A DNA stretch of 64,000 nt, from positions 62,001-126,000 of the forward strand of contig NZ_JAHDTI010000006.1 of NCBI RefSeq assembly GCF_018531495.1, given 5' to 3'. The notes under the pieces are model-generated. The model did not search any database. It saw nothing but the letters and a program-made list of their open reading frames with translations, and was not told where the DNA came from. Shown here piece after piece: positions 39,289 through 46,891 of the stretch; the first letter of the stretch is position 1, and every line of letters starts with the position of its first letter. The stretch is from Nonomuraea sediminis. Its GTDB lineage: Bacteria; Actinomycetota; Actinomycetes; Streptosporangiales; Streptosporangiaceae. Position numbers and translations under genes: made by a program.

Positions 39289-39447
39289 ATCGGAGAATCG
39301 GTCACGCTTACATCCGCGTTACAGGGTTTCTCGATAATTTTCCTGGGTTGCAAAGTTGGGGCTCCAACAGTCGCCGATGACGGTCGGTTACCTGCCGAAT
39401 ACGGCAACATGGGGCAACGCCTCACACGAACCCCCAGGGATGGACTA

Positions 39448-40164
39448 GTGGCCACCTCAGATCCGGTCTACCTGCGCGTCGTCGAAGACATTCGGCGACA
39501 GATCAACGACGGCACCCTTCCACCCGGCGCGCCCATTCCCTCGCGGGCGCAGCTGACCCGCAAATATCAGGTCGGCGAGACCGCCGCCCGCCACGCCCTG
39601 CGCGTGCTCGCGGGCGAGGGCCTCATCATCGGCCGCGTCGGCTCGGGCCATTACGTACGGGAACGCCCAGACCTCGCGCCCCTGCACCGCTGGCGCTTCC
39701 TCGACCACCCGGCGCCCTTCGCCGCCGACCTGCAGTCGCAGGGGCGGCGCGTGACATGGGACTGGCACAGCGAGCCCGCGGAAGCCGGGCCGGAGATCGC
39801 CCGCCGCCTGCGGCTCGACGAGACCACGCGGATCACCAAGACCCGCTACGTCTTCCGCGGTGACGGGAAACCGCTCCAGCTCGCGACCGCGTACGAGCCA
39901 CTGGAATTCGCCGCCCACTCGGAGGAGGAACGGCGCAGCCTGGTGGCCAGGATGTACGCGCACGGCATCAAGATCACCGAGATCGTGGAGAGCGTGCACA
40001 CCCGGGTGCCGCGCCCCTCGGAGATCGACGCCCTCGACCTGGCGGCCGGCGTGCACGTCCTGCACATCGAACGCACCCACTGGGCAGGCGACCGCCCCGT
40101 CGAAACCAGCGACATCGTCCTTCCGGGCGACCGCTTCCAAGCCACCTACAGCATGCCCGTCTAA
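39448..40164 (+). CDS. GntR/HutC family regulator with UTRA domain
   Basis: 238 residues from GTG 39448, preceded by AGGGA; an in-frame ATG at 39411 is an alternative. N-terminal GntR winged helix (about 5-75) with YLRVVEDIRRQINDGTLPPG, IPSRAQLTRKYQVGETAARH and IIGRVGSGHYV; then a UTRA effector domain (about 85-235) with LRLDETTRITKTRYVFRGDG and the terminal SDIVLPGDRF. UTRA regulators sense small metabolites such as sugar phosphates or histidine-pathway compounds. It diverges from dapA; its target is not evident. Confidence 0.9.
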   Translation: MATSDPVYLRVVEDIRRQINDGTLPPGAPIPSRAQLTRKYQVGETAARHALRVLAGEGLIIGRVGSGHYVRERPDLAPLHRWRFLDHPAPFAADLQSQGRRVTWDWHSEPAEAGPEIARRLRLDETTRITKTRYVFRGDGKPLQLATAYEPLEFAAHSEEERRSLVARMYAHGIKITEIVESVHTRVPRPSEIDALDLAAGVHVLHIERTHWAGDRPVETSDIVLPGDRFQATYSMPV

Positions 40165-40230
40165 CCCCCGGGGGTCGGCCCCACCGACCCCCTCCCCACG
40201 ACACCTCCCCCGGCGCCCACCTCCGCACCG

Positions 40231-40480
40231 CACGCGCCTTCCGCACCGGGACCGGCGACAAGACCTACGACGCTGATCCGCCGCAACATACGGCGGCCAA
40301 GCCCCATCCCCTGCGCCCGCCGCCCTCCCTCCGCTCGCCACCACCTTGCTACGCACCGCCCACCTACGCACGCGCCTTCCCGCGCCGGGGTCGGCGAGAC
40401 GACGTACGGCGGCCATCCGGCGCAAAGTACGGCGGCCAACGCCCCTCCCCGCGCCACGCTCCCCAACTGCAGCGCCGCAA
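40231..40480. repeat. Imperfect 138-bp direct repeat in a C-rich gap
   Basis: The 533-bp gap 40165-40697 has no credible gene. It contains two diverged copies of a unit starting CACGCGCCTT (40231 and 40369). Each continues with a CCGGGN-CCGGCGA segment and a CGCAAMRTACGGCGGCCAA segment. The surrounding sequence is C-rich on the plus strand, like the tracts near cinA and radC. Several CGTACGGCGG elements could pair with CCGCC stretches. Function unknown. Confidence 0.6.
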
Positions 40481-40697
40481 CCTTCCGCCCACCGCCGCAC
40501 CCGGTTGCTCGAGCCCTGCCTCCGCCGCCGCGCGCGAGCCCACGCCGCCGCGCCCGCCTCCTTCTGCCGTGCCCGCATCCCGGCCCTGTCGCCTGGCTGG
40601 CAGTGGTGCCCGTCCCGGCCCTGTCACCTGGGTGGACCAGGGTGGGGAGGCTTGCCGCACGCCGGTGATTGTCGGGGGGCGTTGATACAACCATGAG

Positions 40698-41600
40698 GTG
40701 CGAGTCAAGGACCTGCCCGCCCGGGAGCGGCCACGTGAGCGGCTGATGTCGACCGGCGCCGCCGCGCTGGCCGACCGTGAGCTGCTGGCGCTGCTGCTCG
40801 GCTCCGGTCACCGCGGCTCGAGCGCGATGGACCTGGCCTGCGAGCTCATCGACCACTGCGGCGACCTGCAGGAGCTGGCCCGCTCCGACCCGCACCGCCT
40901 GCTCGCCGTCCACGGCATCGGCCTCGCCAAGGCGGCCCGCGTGGCGGCGGCCTTCCATCTGGTACGGCGCGCCGAGGCGGGCCCCGAGCGTGCCCGCATC
41001 ACCGGCACGTCCGACCTGGCGGACGTCACGGCCCCGCTGCTACGCGGCCACTCCCGCGAACGCCTCGCCGTGGCCGTCTGCGACACCCGGGGCGCGGTGC
41101 TGCGCCGTACGGTCCTCACGGAGGGTGGCGCCGACCACACGGCGTTCCCGATCCGCGACATCATCACCACGGTGCTCGCGGCGGGCGGCGCCTCCTTCGG
41201 CGTGGCACACAACCACCCAGGCGGCTCCCTCACCCCCAGCGACTGCGACCTGACGGCCACCACCCGCCTGGCCCAAGCCGCGGAAACCGTCGGCCTCCGC
41301 TTCCTCGACCACCTCATCATCACCGACACCGCCTGGCGCCGAATCCCCTACCCCACCCCGCCTCCCCCGATCCCACCCACCTCCGAGGAGCCCACCTCTC
41401 TGGCGCCCTCCTCTCTGGCGCCCACCTCTCCGATGCCCGCCTCCCAGGCATCCGCCTCCCCCAAATCCGCCCACCCGTCAGCCACGCCACCTCCGACGCC
41501 CACATCCCGCCCACCGCACCCCCCAGACACCCACCCGCCGAAGTCGCCCCCTCCAGACCCCACCGTCCCAACGGGCATGTCCACGACACCGCCCGCCTAG
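40698..41600 (+). CDS. radC: RadC/MPN-JAB domain DNA repair-like protein with low-complexity tail
   Basis: 300 residues from GTG 40698. N-terminal UPF0758 helix-hairpin-helix region (LPARERPRERLMSTGAAALA, then AVHGIGLAKAARVAAAF), then the JAB metalloprotease-like domain with JAMM motif: Glu in VLTEGGADH, HNHPGG and S-x7-D (SLTPSDCDLTATTR), ending in LRFLDHLIITDTAWRRIPY at about residue 217. RadC proteins are widespread but their biochemical role is unsettled. The last 83 residues are nearly only Pro, Ser, Thr and Ala, encoded by a C-rich 15-bp-type minisatellite; this looks like an extension into repeat DNA rather than a domain. Confidence 0.88.
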   Translation: MRVKDLPARERPRERLMSTGAAALADRELLALLLGSGHRGSSAMDLACELIDHCGDLQELARSDPHRLLAVHGIGLAKAARVAAAFHLVRRAEAGPERARITGTSDLADVTAPLLRGHSRERLAVAVCDTRGAVLRRTVLTEGGADHTAFPIRDIITTVLAAGGASFGVAHNHPGGSLTPSDCDLTATTRLAQAAETVGLRFLDHLIITDTAWRRIPYPTPPPPIPPTSEEPTSLAPSSLAPTSPMPASQASASPKSAHPSATPPPTPTSRPPHPPDTHPPKSPPPDPTVPTGMSTTPPA

Positions 41601-41677
41601 ACCGCACCCCACCTCCCCGCCTTTGGACGCCTACCCCAACCGGCACACCCACGACAGCGGTCACCGCCTCGACTCAT

Positions 41678-41857
41678 GCATGAGCGACCCCACGGACCTC
41701 CCAGCTCCACCGACTCCAGACATCGGCCGCCGCCTCGCCCCCCCGCACGAGCGACCCCGCCGACCTCCCAGACACCAGCCGCCGCCTCGACCCGCGCGAG
41801 CGACCCCGCCGACTTCCCCGCTCCACCGATCCCAGACATCGGCCGCCGCCTCGACCA
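41678..41857. repeat. Three imperfect tandem repeats downstream of radC
   Basis: Units start at 41678, 41745 and 41794 with GC-x-x-GAGCGACCCC and end with GCCGCCGCCTCG. Units 1 and 3 share an internal AGACATCGGCCGCC that is partly missing in unit 2. They occupy much of the 41601-42094 gap before the PBP gene. The same gap also holds AGTGATAT-N8-ATATCGCT (41949-41972), an AT-rich dyad about 125 bp before the PBP start that might be a regulator site. Confidence 0.65.
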
Positions 41858-42094
41858 GCCATCCCGGCTTTCTCATCTCGGGCAGGGGTCGCCCGACACC
41901 TGGGCTCGATGCGGTGCGATCTTCCTGCGATACGTGCGAACCAAATGCAGTGATATCGGGTCTTATATCGCTGGAGGCTCGATACCGGTCTTGGACACCG
42001 ACGCCGAGCTTGTGCTGTTATAACCGCCACGTCCGGGGCCCATGAGCCCCGCGGGGCCAGCGTGACCAGTTCGGAAATTTGGGGGTATTTCCGC

Positions 42095-44221
42095 GTGCCT
42101 AGTCGGATCCGAAGCGTTACCCGGTTGTTCGGTGCGGCGGCCGCCGCGGGGGTGGTGGTGGCCGCCATCGGCCTGCCCGTGGTGGGCGGCGGAGGGGCGA
42201 CGGTCGTCTCGGCGACGGAGGCGCTGAACCTGCGCCAGCTGGAGCTGGTCGAGCCGCCCCTGGCGCAGACGTCGGTCATCTACGACGCCGAGGGCAACAA
42301 GATCGCGCAGTTCTACGCCCAGGATCGCAAGGTCGTCACGCTCGACCAGATCGCCGACGTGATGCAGACGGCGATCATCTCGATCGAGGACTACCGCTTC
42401 TACCAGCACGGGCCGATCGACATCGAGGGCACCGCCCGCGCGCTGGTCAAGAACCTCGTCACGGGCCGGGTGAGCCAGGGCGGATCGAGCATCACGCAGC
42501 AGTACGTCAAGCAGGTGTTCCTCAACGCGGCCGCCACGGAGAAGGAGAAGAACAAGGCGCTGGAGTCCTCCTACGCCCGCAAGCTCAACGAGCTGCGTTA
42601 TGCGATGGGCGTGGAGAAGAAGTACTCCAAGGACGAGATCCTGGCGAAGTATCTGAACATCGCCTACTTCGGCGCTGGAGCCAACGGGATCGAGTCGGCG
42701 GCCAGGCGGTTCTTCGGCGTGCCCGCGTCCCGGCTCAACCTGGCCCAGGCGGCCACGCTGGCGGGAGCCGTACAGGATCCCAACGCGACCGACCCGAACC
42801 GGGGCAAGCAGGCGCGCAAGCTGCTGACCAACCGGCGGAACGTCGTGCTCGACCGGATGGCGGAGCTCGGGAAGATCACGCCGCAGCAGGCCGCGGAGGC
42901 GAAGGCCACCAAGCTCGGCTACAAGGGCGTCAAGCAGCCCAACGGCTGCCAGGCCAGCCAGTATCCGTACTTCTGCGAGTACGTCCGCTACGAGCTGCTC
43001 ACCAACCCGACCTTCGGCAAGACGCAGCGGATCCGGACGCAACGGTTCAACCAGGGCGGCATGAAGATCCAGACGACGCTGGATCCGAAGATGCAGGCCG
43101 CCGCGGAGAAGGCGATCGAGAAGCACGTCAACGCCTCCGACAACGCGCTGGCGGCCGAGGCGCTCCTCCAGCCGGGGACCGGGATGATCCGGGCCATGGC
43201 GGCCAGCCGTACCTTCGGAAACGCGGCGAAGAAGAACGAGGTGTCCTACAACCCGGTCGCGGACAAGAAGCACGGCGGGCTGATCGGTTTCCAGCCGGGC
43301 TCGACGTTCAAGACGTTCACCCTGATCACGGCGCTCAAGCAGGGCATGAAGGTGGGCGACGGGATCCGGGTGGGCGGGTCCTACCGCGCGCCTGGTTACT
43401 CCACGTTCAAGAACTGCGCCGGCCAGAACATCGGCGATCCCACCCATACCGTGACGAACGACGAGGGCTCCGGTGGCTTCAAGACCCTGCAGACGGGCAC
43501 GTGGGGGTCGGTGAACACGTTCTTCATGGCGCTCGAGCAGCGGGTCGGGCTGTGCGACACGATCGAGACGGCCAAGTCGCTGGGCATCAAGCGGGCCGAC
43601 GGCGCGCCCTTCAAGGAGTTCGAGACGTTCACCCTCGGTACGAACGAGATGGACCCGTTGACCGTGGCCAACGCCTACGCCGCGATCGCCGCGCGCGGCA
43701 AGTACTGCGCGCCGCAGGCGATCACGAAGATCACCGACAGCTCGGGCAAGTCCACGGACTACCGCCCCTCGTGCAAGCAGGCGCTCGACCCTGAGGTCGC
43801 GGACGCCACGGCCAACGTGCTGTCCGGTGTGTTCACCAAGGGCACGATGCGTTCGGTCGGCGGCATCGGCCGCCCCGCGGCAGGCAAGACCGGCACGACG
43901 GACCAGTACGCCTCCGCGTGGTTCGCCGGCTTCACCCCGGACCTCGCAGGCGCGGTCAGCATCGGCGACCCGCGCGGCTCGCAGCGCTACCGCCTGAGCG
44001 GCGTGACGATCGGCGGCACCCGCTTCTCCTCGGTCTTCGGCGCCTCGGTCCCCGGCCCGATCTGGAAGGACACCATGCTCGCGGCCCTCAAGGACGTCCC
44101 ACCCACGGACTTCACCCCCATCAACACGTCCCGCTTCGGCGGCTGCGCCAGCTGCACCCCCACCCGCGACCAACCTGAAGACCCCCTCACCGACCCCCTC
44201 CAGGACACCCAGGACCAGTAA
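42095..44221 (+). CDS. Class A penicillin-binding protein (bifunctional transglycosylase/transpeptidase)
   Basis: 708 residues from GTG 42095 (GGGGG upstream); GTG 42062 would add 11. One N-terminal membrane helix (LFGAAAAAGVVVAAIGLPVV), then a GT51 glycosyltransferase domain (about 55-240) with catalytic Glu in IISIEDYRFYQHG, GGSSITQQYVKQ, and KYLNIAYFGAGANGIESAA. The transpeptidase domain (about 320-660) has active-site Ser403 in PGSTFKTF (S-x2-K), SVNTFF (S-x-N) and AGKTGTTDQYASAWF (K-T-G). The tail is Pro/Asp/Gln-rich with a GGCASC pair of cysteines. It polymerises and cross-links peptidoglycan outside the membrane. A strong hairpin follows 5 bp after the stop. Confidence 0.95.
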   Translation: MPSRIRSVTRLFGAAAAAGVVVAAIGLPVVGGGGATVVSATEALNLRQLELVEPPLAQTSVIYDAEGNKIAQFYAQDRKVVTLDQIADVMQTAIISIEDYRFYQHGPIDIEGTARALVKNLVTGRVSQGGSSITQQYVKQVFLNAAATEKEKNKALESSYARKLNELRYAMGVEKKYSKDEILAKYLNIAYFGAGANGIESAARRFFGVPASRLNLAQAATLAGAVQDPNATDPNRGKQARKLLTNRRNVVLDRMAELGKITPQQAAEAKATKLGYKGVKQPNGCQASQYPYFCEYVRYELLTNPTFGKTQRIRTQRFNQGGMKIQTTLDPKMQAAAEKAIEKHVNASDNALAAEALLQPGTGMIRAMAASRTFGNAAKKNEVSYNPVADKKHGGLIGFQPGSTFKTFTLITALKQGMKVGDGIRVGGSYRAPGYSTFKNCAGQNIGDPTHTVTNDEGSGGFKTLQTGTWGSVNTFFMALEQRVGLCDTIETAKSLGIKRADGAPFKEFETFTLGTNEMDPLTVANAYAAIAARGKYCAPQAITKITDSSGKSTDYRPSCKQALDPEVADATANVLSGVFTKGTMRSVGGIGRPAAGKTGTTDQYASAWFAGFTPDLAGAVSIGDPRGSQRYRLSGVTIGGTRFSSVFGASVPGPIWKDTMLAALKDVPPTDFTPINTSRFGGCASCTPTRDQPEDPLTDPLQDTQDQ

Positions 44222-44226
44222 TGACT

Positions 44227-44256
44227 CGGTCGGCCAGCACATCCACTGGCCGACCG
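44227..44256 (+). terminator. Hairpin terminator of the PBP gene
   Basis: Perfect 11-bp stem CGGTCGGCCAG / CTGGCCGACCG with an 8-nt loop, starting 5 bp after the PBP stop codon. No T-run follows. Confidence 0.65.
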
Positions 44257-44262
44257 ATGGGC

Positions 44263-44297
44263 GTGCGCATGCAGCACCTGGGCTGCTGCATGCGCAC
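44263..44297. other. Perfect 14-bp hairpin next to the PBP terminator
   Basis: GTGCGCATGCAGCA (44263-44276) and TGCTGCATGCGCAC (44284-44297) with a 7-nt loop CCTGGGC. It is only 6 bp from the preceding hairpin and marks the start of a roughly 600-bp region of dense secondary structure. It could be a second terminator, a recombination or replication site, or the edge of a mobile element. Confidence 0.6.
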
Positions 44298-44836
44298 ATT
44301 GGATGATCCCGACAGGCGGGCCGGTAGGCCGAGGATGACCTGCCGGGACGCAATCCCCGGCGACCCCTGCACCAGAAGGGGCCACCAGGAAGCTCACGAC
44401 AACCGACCCTCACAAGCCCGGCGCAGCAGGAGGGCGAACTTGTGAGGGCGAGTCCCGGCAGGTAGAGCCACCGGGAAGCAACCGGCCCTCGCAAGCCCGG
44501 CGCAGCAGGAGGGCGTGCTTGCGAGGGTGGATCCCGGCAGGGGGAGCTGGAAACAAGCCTGCCGGGACGATCTATGGGGCGCTCCCGGCGAGCCGTGCGA
44601 CAGAAAGACTCACCGGGTGCGCCTCCGACAGGCCGCTGTGACAAGGACGGCCCGCCGGAGCCCACCCACACCCTGCTGGGGTGGCCGCCCGCCTGCTCGG
44701 GCGAGGAGCAGGCGGAGGGGGCTTCAGCCCCGGCAGAACTTGCGACGGGCAAGTACAAGTCCTACCGGGGCTCTGCGGACAGCCACGCCATCGTTTCCTG
44801 TCCGCATATCGGGTGACATGCATGCCACCCGGTGAA
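44298..44836. ncRNA. Candidate structured RNA region or hairpin array of unknown type
   Basis: No credible coding frame; hairpins occur almost end to end. TCCCGACAGG (44307) can pair with CCTGCCGGGA (44339). A 79-bp tandem duplication carries stem CCCTCACAAG/CTTGTGAGGG (44407-44416/44439-44448) in copy 1 and CCCTCGCAAG/CTTGCGAGGG (44486-44495/44518-44527) in copy 2: an A-T to G-C compensatory change with the 19-nt core CCCGGCGCAGCAGGAGGGC identical. Further perfect stems: TCCCGGCAGG/CCTGCCGGGA (44532-44541/44558-44567), CCGCCTGCTC/GAGCAGGCGG (44689-44698/44706-44715), GGGGCT/AGCCCC near 44718-44731, TGCGGACAG/CTGTCCGCA near 44774-44806, and CGGGTG/CACCCG near 44810-44831. I do not recognise a known RNA family; strand and ends are unknown. 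Confidence 0.45.
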
Positions 44837-44880
44837 GGCGACGTCGCGATCTCCCGGTACGCGACGCCGCACGCATTGAC

Positions 44881-45171
44881 CTACTGCGCCTGACCCGCAC
44901 GAAGGCGTTCCCACAAGACGATCATGAAGGCATACACCTCATGCGCGGTCTCGTGCACCTGAAGCCTGCCTCTCTTGTCTGTCACGAATCTCTGGATGAA
45001 GAACTTCCCACCCTCCTGGCACAGCTCGTAGTACACGGGCCTGCACGGGCACGTGTAGGCCCACATGCGCAGCGGCCTGGCCCAATCCGTCTCTGGATAC
45101 CAGTCGATCACCTCAGGCCTCGCGACCGGCGTCGGCACGTGATGCGCACCGCAATCCGGCTCGAGAGACAT
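44881..45171 (-). CDS. Small hypothetical protein with a CPC motif
   Basis: 96 residues. Not recognised. It has a Trp/Pro-rich N-terminal half (VIDWYPETDWARPLRMWAYT), a CPCRPVYYELCQEGG segment with three cysteines that may bind metal, and a C-terminal amphipathic helix (HETAHEVYAFMIVLWERLRA). The pattern FFIQRFVTDKRGRLQVHETA looks like a small beta-sheet domain. It diverges from the first of three double-GntR genes across 109 bp of unusually AT-rich DNA containing repeated TATCTATAG, so it may be regulated with them. Confidence 0.65.
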   Translation of the reverse strand: MSLEPDCGAHHVPTPVARPEVIDWYPETDWARPLRMWAYTCPCRPVYYELCQEGGKFFIQRFVTDKRGRLQVHETAHEVYAFMIVLWERLRAGQAQ

Positions 45172-45206
45172 GCCATGACCATAGCTCCTCTCATATCTAT
45201 AGGTCT

Positions 45207-45236
45207 AGTAGCACGTATCTATAGACTCAAATGAGT
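45207..45236. promoter_or_regulatory. AT-rich direct repeats upstream of the first double-GntR gene
   Basis: Two copies of ATCTATAG lie in this divergent region, around 45207 and 45225, each containing the palindrome CTATAG, with TCTAGTAG between them. The AT content contrasts sharply with the surroundings. A plausible binding region for one of the double-GntR proteins. Confidence 0.4.
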
Positions 45237-45268
45237 GTCTGCTTTGTATGGGCATGTACAGTTTCGTC

Positions 45269-45274
45269 TATACT
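45269..45274 (+). promoter_or_regulatory. -10 box placing a leaderless start at 45281
   Basis: TATACT lies 6 nt upstream of the ATG at 45281, so transcription would start at or next to the A of the ATG, giving a leaderless mRNA. No Shine-Dalgarno is visible. A similar TATACC lies 9 nt before the ATG of the next gene (45811). Confidence 0.5.
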
Positions 45275-45280
45275 CCGAGC

Positions 45281-45769
45281 ATGCTTGACCGAGACGGGCC
45301 CGTACCTATCTACAAGCAGGTAGCCGACGAGATCCGCCAGCAGATCGAGAGCGGAGAACTCAAGCCCGGCGAACCGGTCCCAAGCGAGGCCAAGCTCGAA
45401 GAGGACTACAACATCGCGCGCACGACCGCACGGCGCGTCGCCAGGGAACTGCGCGAACAAGGCGTGGCCTACACGATCCAAGGAGAGGGCACGTTCGTCG
45501 GGCCCGAGGGGAGTCCGCGCCTGCCACGCAAGGTTCCGCTGTACCAGAGGATCGCCGCCGAGATCGCCGCGCGCATCCAGCGAGGAGAGATCCCTCCCAA
45601 CCGGGCGATCCCCGGCGAGAAGGTCATGATGCAGCAGTACGGCGTCGCCAAGGTCACGGTGCGCCAGGCCGTCGCCCATCTCCGCGAGCAGGGCTGGGTC
45701 TTCACCGTCCCCTATCGAGGGACATACGTCTCCGGCCTCGACAAGTGGCCGTCGGACGAAAGGTCTTAA
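45281..45769 (+). CDS. Tandem double-GntR winged-helix protein, copy 1
   Basis: 162 residues made of two GntR-type winged helices and nothing else. Domain 1 (about 8-72): VPIYKQVADEIRQQIESGEL, IARTTARRVARELREQG, IQGEGTFVG. Domain 2 (about 84-150): VPLYQRIAAEIAARIQRGEI, GVAKVTVRQAVAHLREQGW, VPYRGTYVS. There is no FCD, UTRA or other effector domain, so it is not an ordinary GntR repressor. Two DNA-binding units in one chain could bridge two half-sites without dimerisation. It is the first of three paralogues in a row; it probably starts leaderless (TATACT at 45269). The role is unknown; GntR proteins such as KorSA control transfer in actinomycete integrative elements. Confidence 0.85.
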   Translation: MLDRDGPVPIYKQVADEIRQQIESGELKPGEPVPSEAKLEEDYNIARTTARRVARELREQGVAYTIQGEGTFVGPEGSPRLPRKVPLYQRIAAEIAARIQRGEIPPNRAIPGEKVMMQQYGVAKVTVRQAVAHLREQGWVFTVPYRGTYVSGLDKWPSDERS

Positions 45770-45810
45770 CCCGCTACCCCCTTATTCCATATCCGTATAC
45801 CCTTGGCTCC

Positions 45811-46308
45811 ATGCTCGACGCCGAGGGTAAGACTCACGTCTATCTCCAGCTCAGCGAGATCATCCGCGCCCGCGTGGCGGATCTTCCCCCGGGATCTCCG
45901 GTACCCAGCGAGACGGACATCAGCCAGGAATTCGGCGTCTCCCGGACCACGGCACGCCGCGCCATGCACGTGTTGCGAGTCGAAGGGCTCGTCCACACCG
46001 TCCAAGGAGCAGGCACGTTCGCCGGGCTGCCCGATCACCCCAGACCGCAGGAGTACGCGCCCGTATACGAGCGGATCGCCGGCGAGATCGTCGAGCGCAT
46101 CAAGGCCGGCCGGCTACAGCCCAACCGCCCCATCCCCAGCGAGAAGACCCTCATGCAGCAGTACGGCGTGGCCAAGCCCACCGTCCGCCGGGCTGCGGCC
46201 TTCCTCCGCGACAAGGGCTGGGTCTTCACCGTCCCCTACCGAGGCACCTACGTGGTGAAGCAGGAAGACTGGCCGGAGGACGCCCAGCACCCGTACGGGC
46301 AGGCATAG
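45811..46308 (+). CDS. Tandem double-GntR winged-helix protein, copy 2
   Basis: 165 residues, start ATG 45811 chosen because MLDAEGKTHVYLQ aligns with the starts of copies 1 and 3; an upstream frame opening exists but overlaps copy 1. Domain 1 (about 7-72) has VSRTTARRAMHVLRVEGL and VQGAGTFAG; domain 2 (about 85-150) has IAGEIVERIKAGRLQPNRPI, VAKPTVRRAAAFLRDKGW and VPYRGTYVV. The 41-bp gap from copy 1 contains TATACC, so it may have its own promoter. The two domains resemble each other more in domain 2 across copies than within the chain. Confidence 0.85.
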   Translation: MLDAEGKTHVYLQLSEIIRARVADLPPGSPVPSETDISQEFGVSRTTARRAMHVLRVEGLVHTVQGAGTFAGLPDHPRPQEYAPVYERIAGEIVERIKAGRLQPNRPIPSEKTLMQQYGVAKPTVRRAAAFLRDKGWVFTVPYRGTYVVKQEDWPEDAQHPYGQA

Positions 46309-46312
46309 CCTC

Positions 46313-46789
46313 ATGCTGGATGCCCACGGAGACACTCACATTTACCTGCAGATCGCGGAGATACTCCGGCAGCGGGTCTCGGAGCTCGCCTCGGGGCATC
46401 CCGCGCCCAGTGAGGCCGACATCCAGAGCGAGTTCGGGGTCGCCCGAACCACTGCGAGGCGCGCCATCCGTGTTCTGCGCCATGAGGGACTCCTCTACAC
46501 GGTCCAGGGCCAGGGCACTTTCGTCGGGGCGCCGGGCGACGCTCCCCGCGAACCACGAAGAGTCCCCATGTACCGCCAGATCGCCGATGACATCGAGCAG
46601 CAGATCAGGTCGGGCAAATTCCAGCCGCGCCGCCCGATCCCTGGCGAGACGGCGCTCACGCAGCAGTACGAGGTGGCCCGGGAGACCGTCCGAAGGGCCA
46701 TGGCTCTCCTGCGCGAACGCGGCTGGATCTACACGGTCGCCGCGCGCGGCAGTTTCGTGTCACCACCGGAGTCCTGGCCGCAGGAGTGA
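46313..46789 (+). CDS. Tandem double-GntR winged-helix protein, copy 3
   Basis: 158 residues, starting 4 bp after copy 2 and therefore probably co-transcribed. MLDAHGDTHIYLQIAEILRQ at the start closely matches copy 2. Domain 1 has VARTTARRAIRVLRHEGL and VQGQGTFVG; domain 2 has YRQIADDIEQQIRSGKFQ, VARETVRRAMALLRERGW and VAARGSFVS. It ends SWPQE, resembling the DWPED and KWPSD ends of the other copies, so the three share a common C-terminal tag. Together they form a lineage of duplicated two-domain DNA-binding proteins. Confidence 0.85.
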   Translation: MLDAHGDTHIYLQIAEILRQRVSELASGHPAPSEADIQSEFGVARTTARRAIRVLRHEGLLYTVQGQGTFVGAPGDAPREPRRVPMYRQIADDIEQQIRSGKFQPRRPIPGETALTQQYEVARETVRRAMALLRERGWIYTVAARGSFVSPPESWPQE

Positions 46790-46891
46790 CCTACTCGACC
46801 TCGACTACGGACCTGGTCGGCGTGTTCTCCGCCCTGAATCTTCGGCGGCTTGTGGCTCCACAAAGTGCCCGTTTCGCGGCATAGTGATCGT

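Noticed and set aside
39181-39300. Lysine riboswitch upstream of dapA
   Set aside because: The leader has one long hairpin but none of the conserved L-box elements and is too short.
44222-44450. Short plus-strand frame starting right after the PBP stop
   Set aside because: It runs through perfect hairpins and has biased, motif-free composition; structure rather than coding explains the sequence.
44222-44836. CRISPR array
   Set aside because: Repeat units are 79 bp with internal hairpins and differ in flanking sequence; there is no short constant repeat with unique spacers and no cas gene.
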